Shown here: positions 1 to 7,941 of the stretch, piece after piece | Layout: every line of letters begins with the position of its first letter | Numbering within the stretch: position 1 is the first letter of the stretch | Source of the DNA: Rhodococcus sp. NBC_00297 | GTDB taxonomy: Bacteria; Actinomycetota; Actinomycetes; Mycobacteriales; Mycobacteriaceae | Length of the DNA: 64,000 nt | NCBI RefSeq assembly: GCF_036173065.1 | Contig: NZ_CP108041.1 | Location: forward strand, 3,351,001 to 3,415,000 | Reading direction: 5' to 3' | The notes under the pieces: generated by a model | What the model was told of the DNA's origin: nothing | Database searches by the model: none | Seen by the model: the letters and a program-made list of their open reading frames with translations, nothing else | Program-made: the position numbers and the translations under genes

Positions 1-574
1 CGAGGGCTATTGGGGCAGCGCGGTGGTGGACGAGGCGACCGCGACGTTCCGTGGACTGATCAAGGCACACGCTGCGAAGGTCGACGGTGTGAAGGTGTCG
101 CTGCTGGACGCTCAGCACGAGATCGCTCTGCGCGCAGCCCTGCCCGACGGAGTGCGCCTGTACACGGGGGACGACTTCAACTACCCGGAGCTCATCATGG
201 GCGACGGTGAGCACCACTCCGATGCGCTGCTCGGTATCTTCGCCGGCATCTACCCCGCGGCGTCCACGGCGTTGCAGGAGCTCGATCATGGCAACACGGC
301 TCGGGCAGAGGAGATCCTGCGGTCGACGCAGGAACTGGGCCGACACATCTTCGCGGCACCCACCTACTACTACAAGACGGGCATCGCGTTCCTGTCGTGG
401 TTGAACGGGAAGCAACCCGGCTTCTCGATGGTCGGCGGGTTGGCGTCGGGCCGCAGTGTGGAGCATCTGACGCAGTTGTTCGTCCTGGCGGATCGTGCTG
501 GGCTGCTGGCAGACCCGGCCTTGGCCGTGCACCGGATGGGCGTGTACCTGGAGCTGAACGGGGTGTCGGCATGA
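1..574 (+). CDS. DUF993 / dihydrodipicolinate synthase-like protein, 3' part
   Basis: The reading frame is already open at base 2, so the true start lies upstream of the window and only the C-terminal ~190 residues are visible. The visible part (…YWGSAVVDEATATFRGL, then TGDDFNYPELIMGDG and a helical tail) resembles the C-terminal half of the DUF993 branch of the DapA-like TIM-barrel family; the substrate is unknown. The stop overlaps the ATG of the next gene by four bases, so the two are translationally coupled. Such genes commonly sit beside Xyl-isomerase-like TIM-barrel proteins and Gfo/Idh oxidoreductases in sugar or polyol catabolic operons, which fits the neighbour here. Family assignment is fairly secure; function is not. 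Confidence 0.8.
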   Translation, partial: EGYWGSAVVDEATATFRGLIKAHAAKVDGVKVSLLDAQHEIALRAALPDGVRLYTGDDFNYPELIMGDGEHHSDALLGIFAGIYPAASTALQELDHGNTARAEEILRSTQELGRHIFAAPTYYYKTGIAFLSWLNGKQPGFSMVGGLASGRSVEHLTQLFVLADRAGLLADPALAVHRMGVYLELNGVSA

Positions 575-1392
575 GTCTCGAGCGCCTGTCTCTCAACACT
601 AAGACGGTGAACAACTGGACCTTGAAGGAGGCCGTCGAGGGTGCTGCGCGGGCGGGACTCGGTGCTATCGGGCCGTGGCGTGACCGCGTGCAGGAAGCCG
701 GGGTCACGAAGTCGGCGAAGATGATCTCCGATGCCGGACTGCGGGTGTCGACCCTCTGCCGCGGTGGATTTCTCACGGCCATCGACGACGACGGGCTCGA
801 CGACAACCGTCGCGCACTCGACGAGGCGGCCGAGCTCGGGGCTCCCGAGCTTGTGATGGTGATGGGCGGGATCCCGGATCGCGACCTCATCGGTGCGCGG
901 GCACGGGTGTCCGAGCGGCTCGCCGCGTTGGTGCCCTACGCGCTGGAGCAAGGTGTGCGGATCGCGTTGGAGCCGTTGCATCCGATGTTCGTGGCCGATC
1001 GAGCGGTGATCTCGACGCTGGGTCAGGCACTGGCCATGGCGGAGCCGCATCCGGTGGAGGCGGTGGGCGTCGTCGTCGACACGTTTCATGTGTGGTGGGA
1101 CCCCGACCTCGAGGCGCAGATCGAGACGGCGGGAGAACGCGGACGCATCAGCTCGTACCAAGTGTGCGACTGGCTGGTGCCGATGGAAGCGGACCCGCTC
1201 CTGTCCCGCGGGATGATGGGCGACGGGGTGATCGACTTCGCCACCATCGGGCGGTGGGTCGAGGAGGCCGGGTACCGCGGTGACGTGGAGGTGGAGATCT
1301 TCAACGCGGCGATCTGGGCGTCGGATGGTGATCAGGTGATCGGAAGGATGGTGGAGAGGTATCGCGAACTGATCGACGCACCCGGCAATTAG
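571..1392 (+). CDS. Sugar phosphate isomerase/epimerase (AP endonuclease 2-type TIM barrel)
   Basis: A 273-residue protein with the features of the Xyl-isomerase-like TIM-barrel family: LSLNTKTVNNWTLKEAVEGAARAG at the N terminus, conserved acidic/His metal positions in ALEPLHPM (about 131-138) and VVDTFHVWWDP (about 168-178), and a C-terminal VEVEIFN strand. These enzymes isomerise or epimerise keto-sugars using a divalent metal. The ATG overlaps the stop of the upstream DUF993 gene (ATGA), so the pair forms one operon. A hairpin about 25 bases after the stop may end the transcript. The sugar substrate cannot be inferred. Confidence 0.85.
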   Translation: MSLERLSLNTKTVNNWTLKEAVEGAARAGLGAIGPWRDRVQEAGVTKSAKMISDAGLRVSTLCRGGFLTAIDDDGLDDNRRALDEAAELGAPELVMVMGGIPDRDLIGARARVSERLAALVPYALEQGVRIALEPLHPMFVADRAVISTLGQALAMAEPHPVEAVGVVVDTFHVWWDPDLEAQIETAGERGRISSYQVCDWLVPMEADPLLSRGMMGDGVIDFATIGRWVEEAGYRGDVEVEIFNAAIWASDGDQVIGRMVERYRELIDAPGN

Positions 1393-1417
1393 GAAGAGGC
1401 GATCCGCTAGGTCCGTT

Positions 1418-1434
1418 GCCAAGACGTTCTTGGC
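1418..1434 (+). terminator. Hairpin after the isomerase operon
   Basis: GCCAAGA and TCTTGGC form a perfect 7-bp stem with a CGT loop, 25 bases downstream of the isomerase stop codon. No T-run follows, so intrinsic termination is only suggested. Confidence 0.4.
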
Positions 1435-1493
1435 TACTCACTGGAGCAGACGCGTGAAAGCTAGGATGCTCTCGACGTCTACTTGTTGAAGAA

Positions 1494-1964
1494 ATGGAGC
1501 GTTGGGTGGAACCACGTGCACTCGCCGACATCATCTCGAAACTGTCAGCGCAACAACCGGTCACGGACGCACTCGAAGCATCGATGCCCTTCCCTGCTGA
1601 TCCCAATAGGAAGTACGCCAGTCAGCGCGAACACCTCGTCGGTTGGTTGAGTGAGTACGATGGGCCGGGTTTCTACGGACGTAAGAACCCGGGGAAAGAC
1701 GCGAAATACGCCTACAACCACTTCAGGTGTGCGCCAGGACTGGTGTGGCTTGCAGAAGCGCTTGGTGAAGACTCGAGTCGGCTCGAAGCGTCTTCCGATG
1801 CCATCAAGAAGGCCGGGCGTAACCCTTCGTCGCAATGCGCTGCGCATAGGAAGATAGTTCCGTGGTCACGCATCGAGGAGCTCCTCGAGCAGCACCAAGG
1901 TGATGTGAGTTCAACGAGCAGGGTGCGACGCTTGACGTCCAGACTCCGACCACGCACTTCCTGA
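1494..1964 (+). CDS. Hypothetical protein
   Basis: 156 residues, soluble, no signal peptide or membrane segment. I do not recognise the family. The middle is rich in aromatic and basic residues (LVGWLSEYDGPGFYGRKN, then YAYNHFRCAPGLVWLAEALG), followed by a charged helix and an Arg/Ser-rich tail. The ATG is chosen because a GAAGAA purine stretch lies just upstream. The gene stands alone between the isomerase operon and a stretch with no intact gene, and its base composition is somewhat less GC-rich than its neighbours, which could mean recent acquisition. Confidence 0.6.
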   Translation: MERWVEPRALADIISKLSAQQPVTDALEASMPFPADPNRKYASQREHLVGWLSEYDGPGFYGRKNPGKDAKYAYNHFRCAPGLVWLAEALGEDSSRLEASSDAIKKAGRNPSSQCAAHRKIVPWSRIEELLEQHQGDVSSTSRVRRLTSRLRPRTS

Positions 1965-2103
1965 CAGGGTCGCACTAGTTCAGCGAACCCATCTCGCTGT
2001 TGGCGGGTTTGTGATTAGGGGGTGTGGACGAGGCCCTCGGAATTCCTACTGCGGCCGGTTCGTGGGAGCAGGCCCTCTATGTGCTTTCAGACTGCCGACG
2101 CAC

Positions 2104-2190
2104 TTCGTTGGTGTCATCTGTCGAGAACGAGTCTCTACGCGGAATGCTGTGAAGCGGGGGCACGATCTTCCCGCGCGGGAACCCCGTCAG
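2104..2190 (-). pseudogene. Possible decayed fragment of the 5.3-kb/41-kb hypothetical family
   Basis: Read on the minus strand, bases near 2110-2150 give HSA*RLVLDR*HQ, which lines up with HSVQGLILDRWHH in the intact protein at 5297-5995. At the nucleotide level the stretch ATTCTCGACAGATG(G/A)CACCA is almost the same in both. Two in-frame stops and loss of similarity on both sides suggest a relic. The match is short, so chance or a shared mobile sequence is not excluded. The rest of 1965-2186 holds nothing I can identify. Confidence 0.35.
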
Positions 2191-2525
2191 GTCGCCATTC
2201 GCAACGCCCGAGCCCGTGCAGCGAGGAAGAAGGGGATCGCGGTGCCGATCCCCACGGTGAAGGTCATGAATAGCGCTGCCCACCACCATCGGCGGATCCC
2301 GAGTCGACCCGACTCCGGCAGCGCCCACGCGTGGAACGCGACGACGACGAGAATCAGATCGACCATCGCGAACTTTCCGGGCACCGTCGACCAGATTTTG
2401 CCGACGAAGAAGTCTGCCACCGAGCGGGTGCCGTGCTCTCGGACGTAGGGGATCGCGATGGCGTTCTGGGCGATGCCGGCCACTGCGGCAATAGCCATCA
2501 GACGGCGTTCCTCGGACACGGTCAC
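2187..2525 (-). CDS. DUF2834 membrane protein
   Basis: 112 residues with about three membrane segments and the DUF2834 layout: a short N-terminal helix, FFVGKIWSTVPGKFAMVDLILVVVAFHAWALPESGRLG-type core, then a Trp-rich helix and GIGTAIPFFLAARARAL at the end. The start is a GTG at 2525, preceded by AAGGAG at good spacing. It follows the TetR gene by 22 bases on the same strand, so the two are probably co-transcribed. The function of DUF2834 is unknown. Confidence 0.8.
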   Translation of the reverse strand: MTVSEERRLMAIAAVAGIAQNAIAIPYVREHGTRSVADFFVGKIWSTVPGKFAMVDLILVVVAFHAWALPESGRLGIRRWWWAALFMTFTVGIGTAIPFFLAARARALRMAT

Positions 2526-2547
2526 GGGGCTCCTTCGATCGGGGTGA

Positions 2548-3144
2548 TCACCGTTCTACCCGCGGCTCCGCCAATCTCCTGACCGCCTCGCCGACGACGA
2601 GACGATGCCGCGCGATCTCGTCGTCGTCCCACCGCCGATGGGCTTGCTGGTCGAGGTCCGGTGTGGTGAACCAGCTGAACAGCACACCGAAAATCAACGT
2701 CATCAGATCGGTTGCACTCCAATCGGAGTCGACGTATCCGTCGCGCTGAGCCTGCTCGACCTCGCGAACACGCTCACTCATCACCTCGGCGTGTTCGCTC
2801 GCGGGGAGATGGCCCTGCAACTGCGCCCAGAGCAGCATCCGGTGCTCGTCCTTCTCACTCGCGAGGCGGGTGAAGGCATCCATGGAGTACCCGGGTAGAT
2901 CGCGTGGGGTGAAGTGCACGGACTCGACGAACCGCCGGAAACCAAGGTCCAGTACCGCGCCGAACAGCCGCTCCTTGTCGCCGTAGTACGCGTACAGGCG
3001 CTCTTTGCTGGAGCGAGACGACTGTGCGATCCGATCGACGCGAGCGCCGGCAAGGCCGTGCTCGGCGAACTCGCGGCGTGCGGCATCGAGGATTCGTTCA
3101 CGCGTGTCAGAGGCGGCGGGGGAGATGGGGGTGTCCGACTTCAC
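2548..3144 (-). CDS. TetR-family transcriptional regulator
   Basis: 198 residues from a GTG start at 3144 (VKSDTPISPA…). The N-terminal helix-turn-helix is clear: TRERILDAARREFAEHGLAGARVDRIAQSSRSSKERLYAYYGDKERLF, the TetR signature. The rest is a ligand-binding domain with AHRRWDDDEIARHRLVVGEAVRRL at the end. It is divergent from an MFS drug exporter with 118 bases between them, the classic arrangement of a repressor controlling an efflux pump in response to the pump's substrate. A 16-bp palindrome lies 17 bases upstream of its start. An in-frame start further upstream exists but would put most of the intergenic region in the gene. Confidence 0.9.
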   Translation of the reverse strand: MKSDTPISPAASDTRERILDAARREFAEHGLAGARVDRIAQSSRSSKERLYAYYGDKERLFGAVLDLGFRRFVESVHFTPRDLPGYSMDAFTRLASEKDEHRMLLWAQLQGHLPASEHAEVMSERVREVEQAQRDGYVDSDWSATDLMTLIFGVLFSWFTTPDLDQQAHRRWDDDEIARHRLVVGEAVRRLAEPRVER

Positions 3145-3161
3145 ACGCCGAATCCTACGCC

Positions 3162-3177
3162 AACCAACTAGTTCGTT
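3162..3177. promoter_or_regulatory. Candidate TetR operator
   Basis: AACCAACT followed directly by AGTTCGTT is a palindrome with seven of eight pairs matched and a central ACTAGT. It sits between the divergent TetR and MFS genes, where it could repress both. Confidence 0.55.
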
Positions 3178-3262
3178 TGACCGTGTCGGACCGCGACGGT
3201 ACATTTTCGAATCGTCGAACAGACATTCCACCGCTTACCTTTCCCAGGACCGAGGCACGCCC

Positions 3263-4852
3263 GTGACCAGCACGCCCGACATCGTGTCGTCAGAGAACGA
3301 CGCCAATCCGAACTACGAGCGTCGTTGGCTCGTGCTGTGCATCGTCGCCATCACTCAGCTGACGATCGTGCTGGACGCGACCATCGTCAACATCGCTCTG
3401 CCGCAGGCGCAGGAAGACCTGGGCATCAGCGACAGCAGCCGCGCGTGGGTCATCACCGCCTACGCGCTCGCGTTCGGTGCGTTGCTGCTGCTCGGTGGCC
3501 GCATCGCCGACTACTGGGGCCGCAAGCGGTCCTTCCTTGTCGGCATGGCGGGATTCGCGATCGCCTCGGCCATCGGTGGCCTGGCGCAGGAGGGCTACCA
3601 GCTCTTCATCGCCCGTGCCGGCCAGGGCGTCTTCGCCGCCCTGCTCGCCCCCGCTGCGCTTGCCATCCTGACCACCACGTTCACCGACGAGAAGGAACGA
3701 GCCAAGGCGTTCGGTGTCTTCGGTGCCATCGCCGGTGGTGGCGCTGCCGTAGGCCTGCTGCTCGGCGGCGTGCTCACCGAGTACGCCAACTGGCGCTGGT
3801 GCCTGCTGGTCAATGTTCCCGTCGCGATCTTCGCGGCCGCCGCCGCCATCCCGTTGGTCAAGGAGAGCAAGGCTGAGGGCGACACGCGGTACGACGTTCC
3901 CGGCGCGATTCTGGTCGCCCTCGGGCTCGGCTCACTGGTCTACGGGTTCACCGAGGCTGAAGACGGCTGGTCCAACGTCTCGACCCTCAGCTTCATCGCG
4001 CTGGGCATCGTTCTACTGGCCGCGTTCGTCGTCGTCGAGTCCCGGTCTGCCAATCCGCTTCTGCCGCTTGGCGTCCTGCTGGATCGAGACCGTGGGTCCG
4101 CCTACCTCGGTTCGGCCATTATCGGCGCCGCCCTTCTCGGCGGCACCTTGTACCTGACCTTCTACTTCCAGATCGTGCTCGGATTCAGCCCCGTCGTCGC
4201 CGGAGTCGCCTCCCTCCCCATGACCGGCGGCATCATGATCACCGCCGCCGCAGCGTCCGCATTGATGCCTCGCGTGGGACCGAAGCCGTTGATGGCTGCC
4301 GGCCCCGTCATCTCGGCCATCGGTCTGGTCCTGCTCACTCAGATCGGCGTCGACACCTCGTACTGGACGCACGTGCTTCCCGGAGTGATGCTCCTCGGGC
4401 TCGGGCTGGGTCTGCTCATGGTGCCGATGCAGAACGTGGCCCTCATCGGGGTCGCCGATCACGACGCCGGCGCTGCCAGCGCACTCGTCAACGCAGCCCT
4501 GCAGATCGGTGGCGCCTTGGGAACCGCCGTCTTCACCACGATCTACACGTCCGCCAAGTCGTCCTACCTGTCGTCGAACATCGCGCCCGTGCCGCCCGCC
4601 GGAGTGCCCCCGGAGGCCCTGGCGTCGCAGACCATGCCGTCCGATTCCGAGCTCGCTGCCCTGCCGGAACCGATCCGCAACTTCATCAACTCCACCATCG
4701 ACTACATGTTCTCCGCGGAGGTCTCCGGATACGCGCACGCGTTCGCGGCAGCGGCGATCATGGTTATCCTGATCACGCCGATCGTGCTGGTGCTGGTTCG
4801 TGCCCGCAAGACCGACCTGCCGTCCGGCGACACCCCGGTTCACATGGGCTGA
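3263..4852 (+). CDS. MFS drug exporter, DHA2 (EmrB/QacA) family
   Basis: 529 residues from GTG 3263. It has the 14-helix DHA2 layout, with the family motif LDATIVNIALP at 37-47 in helix 1, motif A GGRIADYWGRKR at 78-89 and repeated Gly/Ala-rich helices to the end. This family exports hydrophobic drugs and cationic toxins by proton antiport across the cytoplasmic membrane. The frame is open further upstream through the promoter region, but GTG 3263 is the start matching family N termini. It is divergent from the TetR gene, which is the likely local repressor. The drug spectrum cannot be read from sequence. Confidence 0.9.
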   Translation: MTSTPDIVSSENDANPNYERRWLVLCIVAITQLTIVLDATIVNIALPQAQEDLGISDSSRAWVITAYALAFGALLLLGGRIADYWGRKRSFLVGMAGFAIASAIGGLAQEGYQLFIARAGQGVFAALLAPAALAILTTTFTDEKERAKAFGVFGAIAGGGAAVGLLLGGVLTEYANWRWCLLVNVPVAIFAAAAAIPLVKESKAEGDTRYDVPGAILVALGLGSLVYGFTEAEDGWSNVSTLSFIALGIVLLAAFVVVESRSANPLLPLGVLLDRDRGSAYLGSAIIGAALLGGTLYLTFYFQIVLGFSPVVAGVASLPMTGGIMITAAAASALMPRVGPKPLMAAGPVISAIGLVLLTQIGVDTSYWTHVLPGVMLLGLGLGLLMVPMQNVALIGVADHDAGAASALVNAALQIGGALGTAVFTTIYTSAKSSYLSSNIAPVPPAGVPPEALASQTMPSDSELAALPEPIRNFINSTIDYMFSAEVSGYAHAFAAAAIMVILITPIVLVLVRARKTDLPSGDTPVHMG

Positions 4853-4859
4853 CTCGAGC

Positions 4860-4880
4860 CGTTCCTACTGTCGAGGAACG
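4860..4880 (+). terminator. Hairpin after the MFS exporter
   Basis: CGTTCCT and AGGAACG pair perfectly around a 7-base loop, eight bases after the exporter stop. It lacks a T-run. Confidence 0.4.
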
Positions 4881-4925
4881 ACCGCAGAAAAGCCGCGCAC
4901 GGCGTGACGCCGGTTAGGGTGCTGT

Positions 4926-5234
4926 GTGCGCACTCTCGTTCTGTGGGGCGCCCTTGCGGGCGTCGTGATCGGCTTGGTTTTCCTGGGTGTCGAAGGGTTC
5001 GCACTTTATCGTGATCAGAGCGAGGTGATCTACGACGGCGCCTACGTGCCGTTGCGCGGTGTCGAGATGACGAGGAGCTACTCGACCACCCTGACGCTCG
5101 ACCACGCCGGCTCTGGATGGTGGAACGCGCTTCCGGTTCCCTGGTGGAGTTATCCGGTGATCGGGGGAGCAGCCGGGGCCCTGGCGTCCGCTGCGGCTGG
5201 GTGGCGGGGACTGCGCATCACAGGACGTGGATGA
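4926..5234 (+). CDS. Small membrane protein, function unknown
   Basis: 102 residues from GTG 4926. A first membrane helix (LVLWGALAGVVIGLVFLGVEG) and a second near the C terminus (YPVIGGAAGALASAAAGW) flank a ~50-residue hydrophilic stretch rich in Tyr, Ser and Thr that would face the outside if both termini are cytoplasmic. I do not recognise the family. It is alone, in a tail-to-tail arrangement with the next gene. Confidence 0.6.
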   Translation: MRTLVLWGALAGVVIGLVFLGVEGFALYRDQSEVIYDGAYVPLRGVEMTRSYSTTLTLDHAGSGWWNALPVPWWSYPVIGGAAGALASAAAGWRGLRITGRG

Positions 5235-5296
5235 CTCGCGGTCAGCGTTAGGTCCTCGACTGCGCGCAGAGGTGGATAGGCGTCGACTGCAGGGCA

Positions 5297-5995
5297 TCAT
5301 GCCTGTCGAGGTAGCTCGTCTGCGAAGTCGAACGAACACCCGAGCCGATCGGCGGCTTCAATGCCACCAGCATCGCGCACCCAGGCGACACATGCCCCGG
5401 CCGCGAGCGCGAGATCGCGGCTGAACAGGTACCCGTCGGTGCAGTCGTCGAAATGCCCGTCGTGGTGCCATCTGTCGAGAATTAGTCCCTGTACCGAATG
5501 GCCCGCGAAACGAAGCGTGTGCAGGATGCGGCGCGACCGGCGCACCATCACCACCCCGTCGTCGAGGCGGTGAAGCTGCGCGGTGATGAGCTCGATGTCG
5601 TCGAGCTCATCGTCGGGGATGTCCGTGTTGGGGCCGAGATCGATGACGAGACCGGCGGGTTCGTCCTGCATCGACTCGACGAGCCATGCGGTCATCGCGT
5701 CCCACTGGTCGACCTCGAGCAGGACGCCCGTCGGCGTTTCGAGACTGATCAGCAAAGCTGCGGCATCGATCTCCGCGGCCCACACTTGCGTGGGCCCGTC
5801 GTCGTGAAAGAACACCCGACCAGTGTCGTCGACAAGCCCCGGCTGCTCGTTGAACCGAGACGTGTCAGTTGTGCCGTCGACATGGTGAGTGTGAATGGAC
5901 CAGCCGCGCATGTCCTCGTCGGTGACCACGACATAGCGCGTGAGGAGATCATCCGACGCGAACTGCCAGCGGGGGAGTGCCGGGGTGGTGTCCAT
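5297..5995 (-). CDS. Hypothetical protein, short paralog of the 41.2-kb protein
   Basis: 232 residues, soluble and acidic. I do not recognise a catalytic family. It is clearly homologous to the C-terminal half of the protein at 41209-42549: both share AWLVES(M)xDxPAGLxIxLGPN, then LDDGVxMVRRSR, LDxWHHDxHFDDCTDGYLFxRD and a final LGCSxxFxDxLPR. The N-terminal WQFA…RYVVVTDEDM… also matches WQYA…CVVVTDKDV in the longer protein. The shared WHHD and DDCTDGYLF blocks are the most conserved and might hold a binding site. The gene lies six bases from the cinA stop on the same strand and may be co-transcribed with it. Confidence 0.75.
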   Translation of the reverse strand: MDTTPALPRWQFASDDLLTRYVVVTDEDMRGWSIHTHHVDGTTDTSRFNEQPGLVDDTGRVFFHDDGPTQVWAAEIDAAALLISLETPTGVLLEVDQWDAMTAWLVESMQDEPAGLVIDLGPNTDIPDDELDDIELITAQLHRLDDGVVMVRRSRRILHTLRFAGHSVQGLILDRWHHDGHFDDCTDGYLFSRDLALAAGACVAWVRDAGGIEAADRLGCSFDFADELPRQA

Positions 5996-6001
5996 CGATG
6001 T

Positions 6002-7282
6002 TCAGGCGTCGCCGAGTGCATCCGCGAGCATGTGCATCGCGACGGTGACCGAGAGCGCTCGGACACTCGCGCGATCACCGGGTAGCCGCAGCGTCCGCGT
6101 GACGGTCGGTCGGCCCGTGGCAGCGATGCCGAAGCACACCGTGCCCACGGGCTTGCTTTCCGTTCCGCCACCCGGCCCCGCAACTCCGCTGGTCGAGACG
6201 GCGACATCGGCGCCGACGCGGTGCAGTGCTCCTTCGGCCATGCGGGCGGCGACGGGTTCACTGACGGCGCCGTGCTCCTCGATCATGGCGGCGGGGACGT
6301 CGAGTGATCCGATTTTCACCTCGTTGGCGTACGACACCACGCCGCCGACCACGTAGGCCGACGAGCCGGCCCGATCGGTGAGCCGGGCGGCGATCATGCC
6401 GCCGGTGCATGATTCCGCGGTCGCGATGCGGCGGCCACCGGATCGAGTCGCCACGATGTCGTCGATGGTGGAACCGTCGGTCGAGAAGATCTGCGCGCCA
6501 TGGTGTTCTTCGATGAGTGCCAGCACGTCGGAGTAGGCGGCGGCCGCGGACTCCTCGTAGCGGGTGACCATCTCGAGCTCACCGCGCGACAGGCAGGTCG
6601 TGATCGCCAGATCGCCGAACCCGGCAATCGAGCTCTCTGCGGTGCGCAAGGTCGCGGCGAGGTCGGCCTCCGACAATCCGTAGGCCCGGATGGTGTTTTC
6701 GGTGACCGACGTCCTCCGCGCGAGCACTGCGGCGACGGGTGCGCTCTCGATCGCTTCCGGCCACATCGACTGCAGTTCGGAGGGCGGGCCCGGAAGGATG
6801 AGGACCGTGGGGAGGGTCCCCAAGTCGTCGGCCATCGCCACGCCCGGTGCCGTGCCCGTCGGCGAGATCGACTGCGCTCCGGCAGGAACCATCGCCTGCT
6901 TGCGCACCCCGGCTCGTAGCGGCTCGGAGTCGGCGACGCTGCCGAGCCGACTGCGCCAGCGCTCGACGACGGCCGTGATGCGGCCTTCGAGTTCGACGTC
7001 GAGGTGCAACTCCCGGCCGTAGAGTGCGGCGACGGTCTCGACGGTGAGGTCGTCCGCAGTCGGGCCGAGGCCTCCGGTCGTGATGATGAGGTCGACGTGC
7101 TGGTCGGCGAGGAACTGGACCTGGGCCGTCAGATCGGCCGGCCGGTCACCGCACACCGTCAGGTGAGCGACATCGACCCCCATCTGCAGGAGTTGCCGCG
7201 CCACCCAGGGGCCGTTGCGGTCGCTGACCCGCCCGGCCAGAACTTCGCTACCCGTGACCACCACACCCGCGCGAACTGCCAT
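6002..7282 (-). CDS. cinA: CinA family nicotinamide-nucleotide amidase / damage-inducible protein
   Basis: 426 residues. The N-terminal MoCF-like domain carries [25 protein letters not shown] and [15 protein letters not shown]; the C-terminal PncC-type domain carries [29 protein letters not shown], and [21 protein letters not shown]. The C domain deamidates nicotinamide mononucleotide to nicotinic acid mononucleotide in pyridine-nucleotide recycling; the N domain is linked to ADP-ribose or phosphatase activity in some homologs. Length is normal and both domains look intact. It starts at ATG 7282 and is followed after six bases by the 5297-5995 gene. Confidence 0.92.
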   Translation of the reverse strand: MAVRAGVVVTGSEVLAGRVSDRNGPWVARQLLQMGVDVAHLTVCGDRPADLTAQVQFLADQHVDLIITTGGLGPTADDLTVETVAALYGRELHLDVELEGRITAVVERWRSRLGSVADSEPLRAGVRKQAMVPAGAQSISPTGTAPGVAMADDLGTLPTVLILPGPPSELQSMWPEAIESAPVAAVLARRTSVTENTIRAYGLSEADLAATLRTAESSIAGFGDLAITTCLSRGELEMVTRYEESAAAAYSDVLALIEEHHGAQIFSTDGSTIDDIVATRSGGRRIATAESCTGGMIAARLTDRAGSSAYVVGGVVSYANEVKIGSLDVPAAMIEEHGAVSEPVAARMAEGALHRVGADVAVSTSGVAGPGGGTESKPVGTVCFGIAATGRPTVTRTLRLPGDRASVRALSVTVAMHMLADALGDA

Positions 7283-7409
7283 GGTTCGACACTACGGCGG
7301 CCGCGGTCAGCCCCTATCGGGGGCCATGGCGCCTGATCTTCGCAACACCAGTGCCCGCGGACACAAGTCGGCGCTCGGGATCAAGTCACGGAGCTCAAAT
7401 CTTCAACAA

Positions 7410-7808
7410 CTATATTTCGCCAAGATCGTCCGACCGTCCGTGCGGGACCCAGCTCATCGTATCGGCCCACTTTCTACGTTCATCGCTAGATCTTCTAGTC
7501 CTGCGCATACTGGCGGTAATTGAATGCAGAGACGCAATAAGGAAACAGGTGGCTGTCAATATCGTCACCGTCGCGATCGAGCTCCAAAGGAGACGCCGTC
7601 CGTTCGGTATGGTCCCTGCCCAGGTATGGAAAGCAATGAATATCCAAGCAATGCTGACAGAAGTCAGTACCACTTGGGTAATCCGAACACCAGTAAGGAC
7701 AGGGCCGTACGTCCGGTGGGGGCTGGTTACGCTCAATGCGGTAGATGAGATAAGCAGTATCGCAGCTAGTAAAGCTGCGAATGGCGTCGACGCTGTCCAC
7801 AAGTCCAT
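7410..7808 (-). CDS. Small membrane protein in an AT-richer patch
   Basis: 132 residues with three predicted membrane segments (FAALLAAILLISSTALSV, VVLTSVSIAWIFIAFHTW, SIATVTILTATCFLIASL) and a charged C-terminal tail. The IAFHTWAG stretch recalls VAFHAWAL of the DUF2834 protein at 2187-2525, but overall similarity is weak and I do not assign a family. The gene and its flanks are visibly richer in A and T than the rest of the window, suggesting transfer. No good ribosome-binding site was seen. Confidence 0.6.
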   Translation of the reverse strand: MDLWTASTPFAALLAAILLISSTALSVTSPHRTYGPVLTGVRITQVVLTSVSIAWIFIAFHTWAGTIPNGRRLLWSSIATVTILTATCFLIASLHSITASMRRTRRSSDERRKWADTMSWVPHGRSDDLGEI

Positions 7809-7941
7809 GGCATGTGTCTACACCTGATGTACGACATCGTGTTCTGACTTGGTCGGCTAATCTTGAATCGGCCTAGGAACGAGTCGCGACTTGCGACCGT
7901 TCGGCTGCAGTCCTGCTCGACTACAAACTCGCAGAATCACG

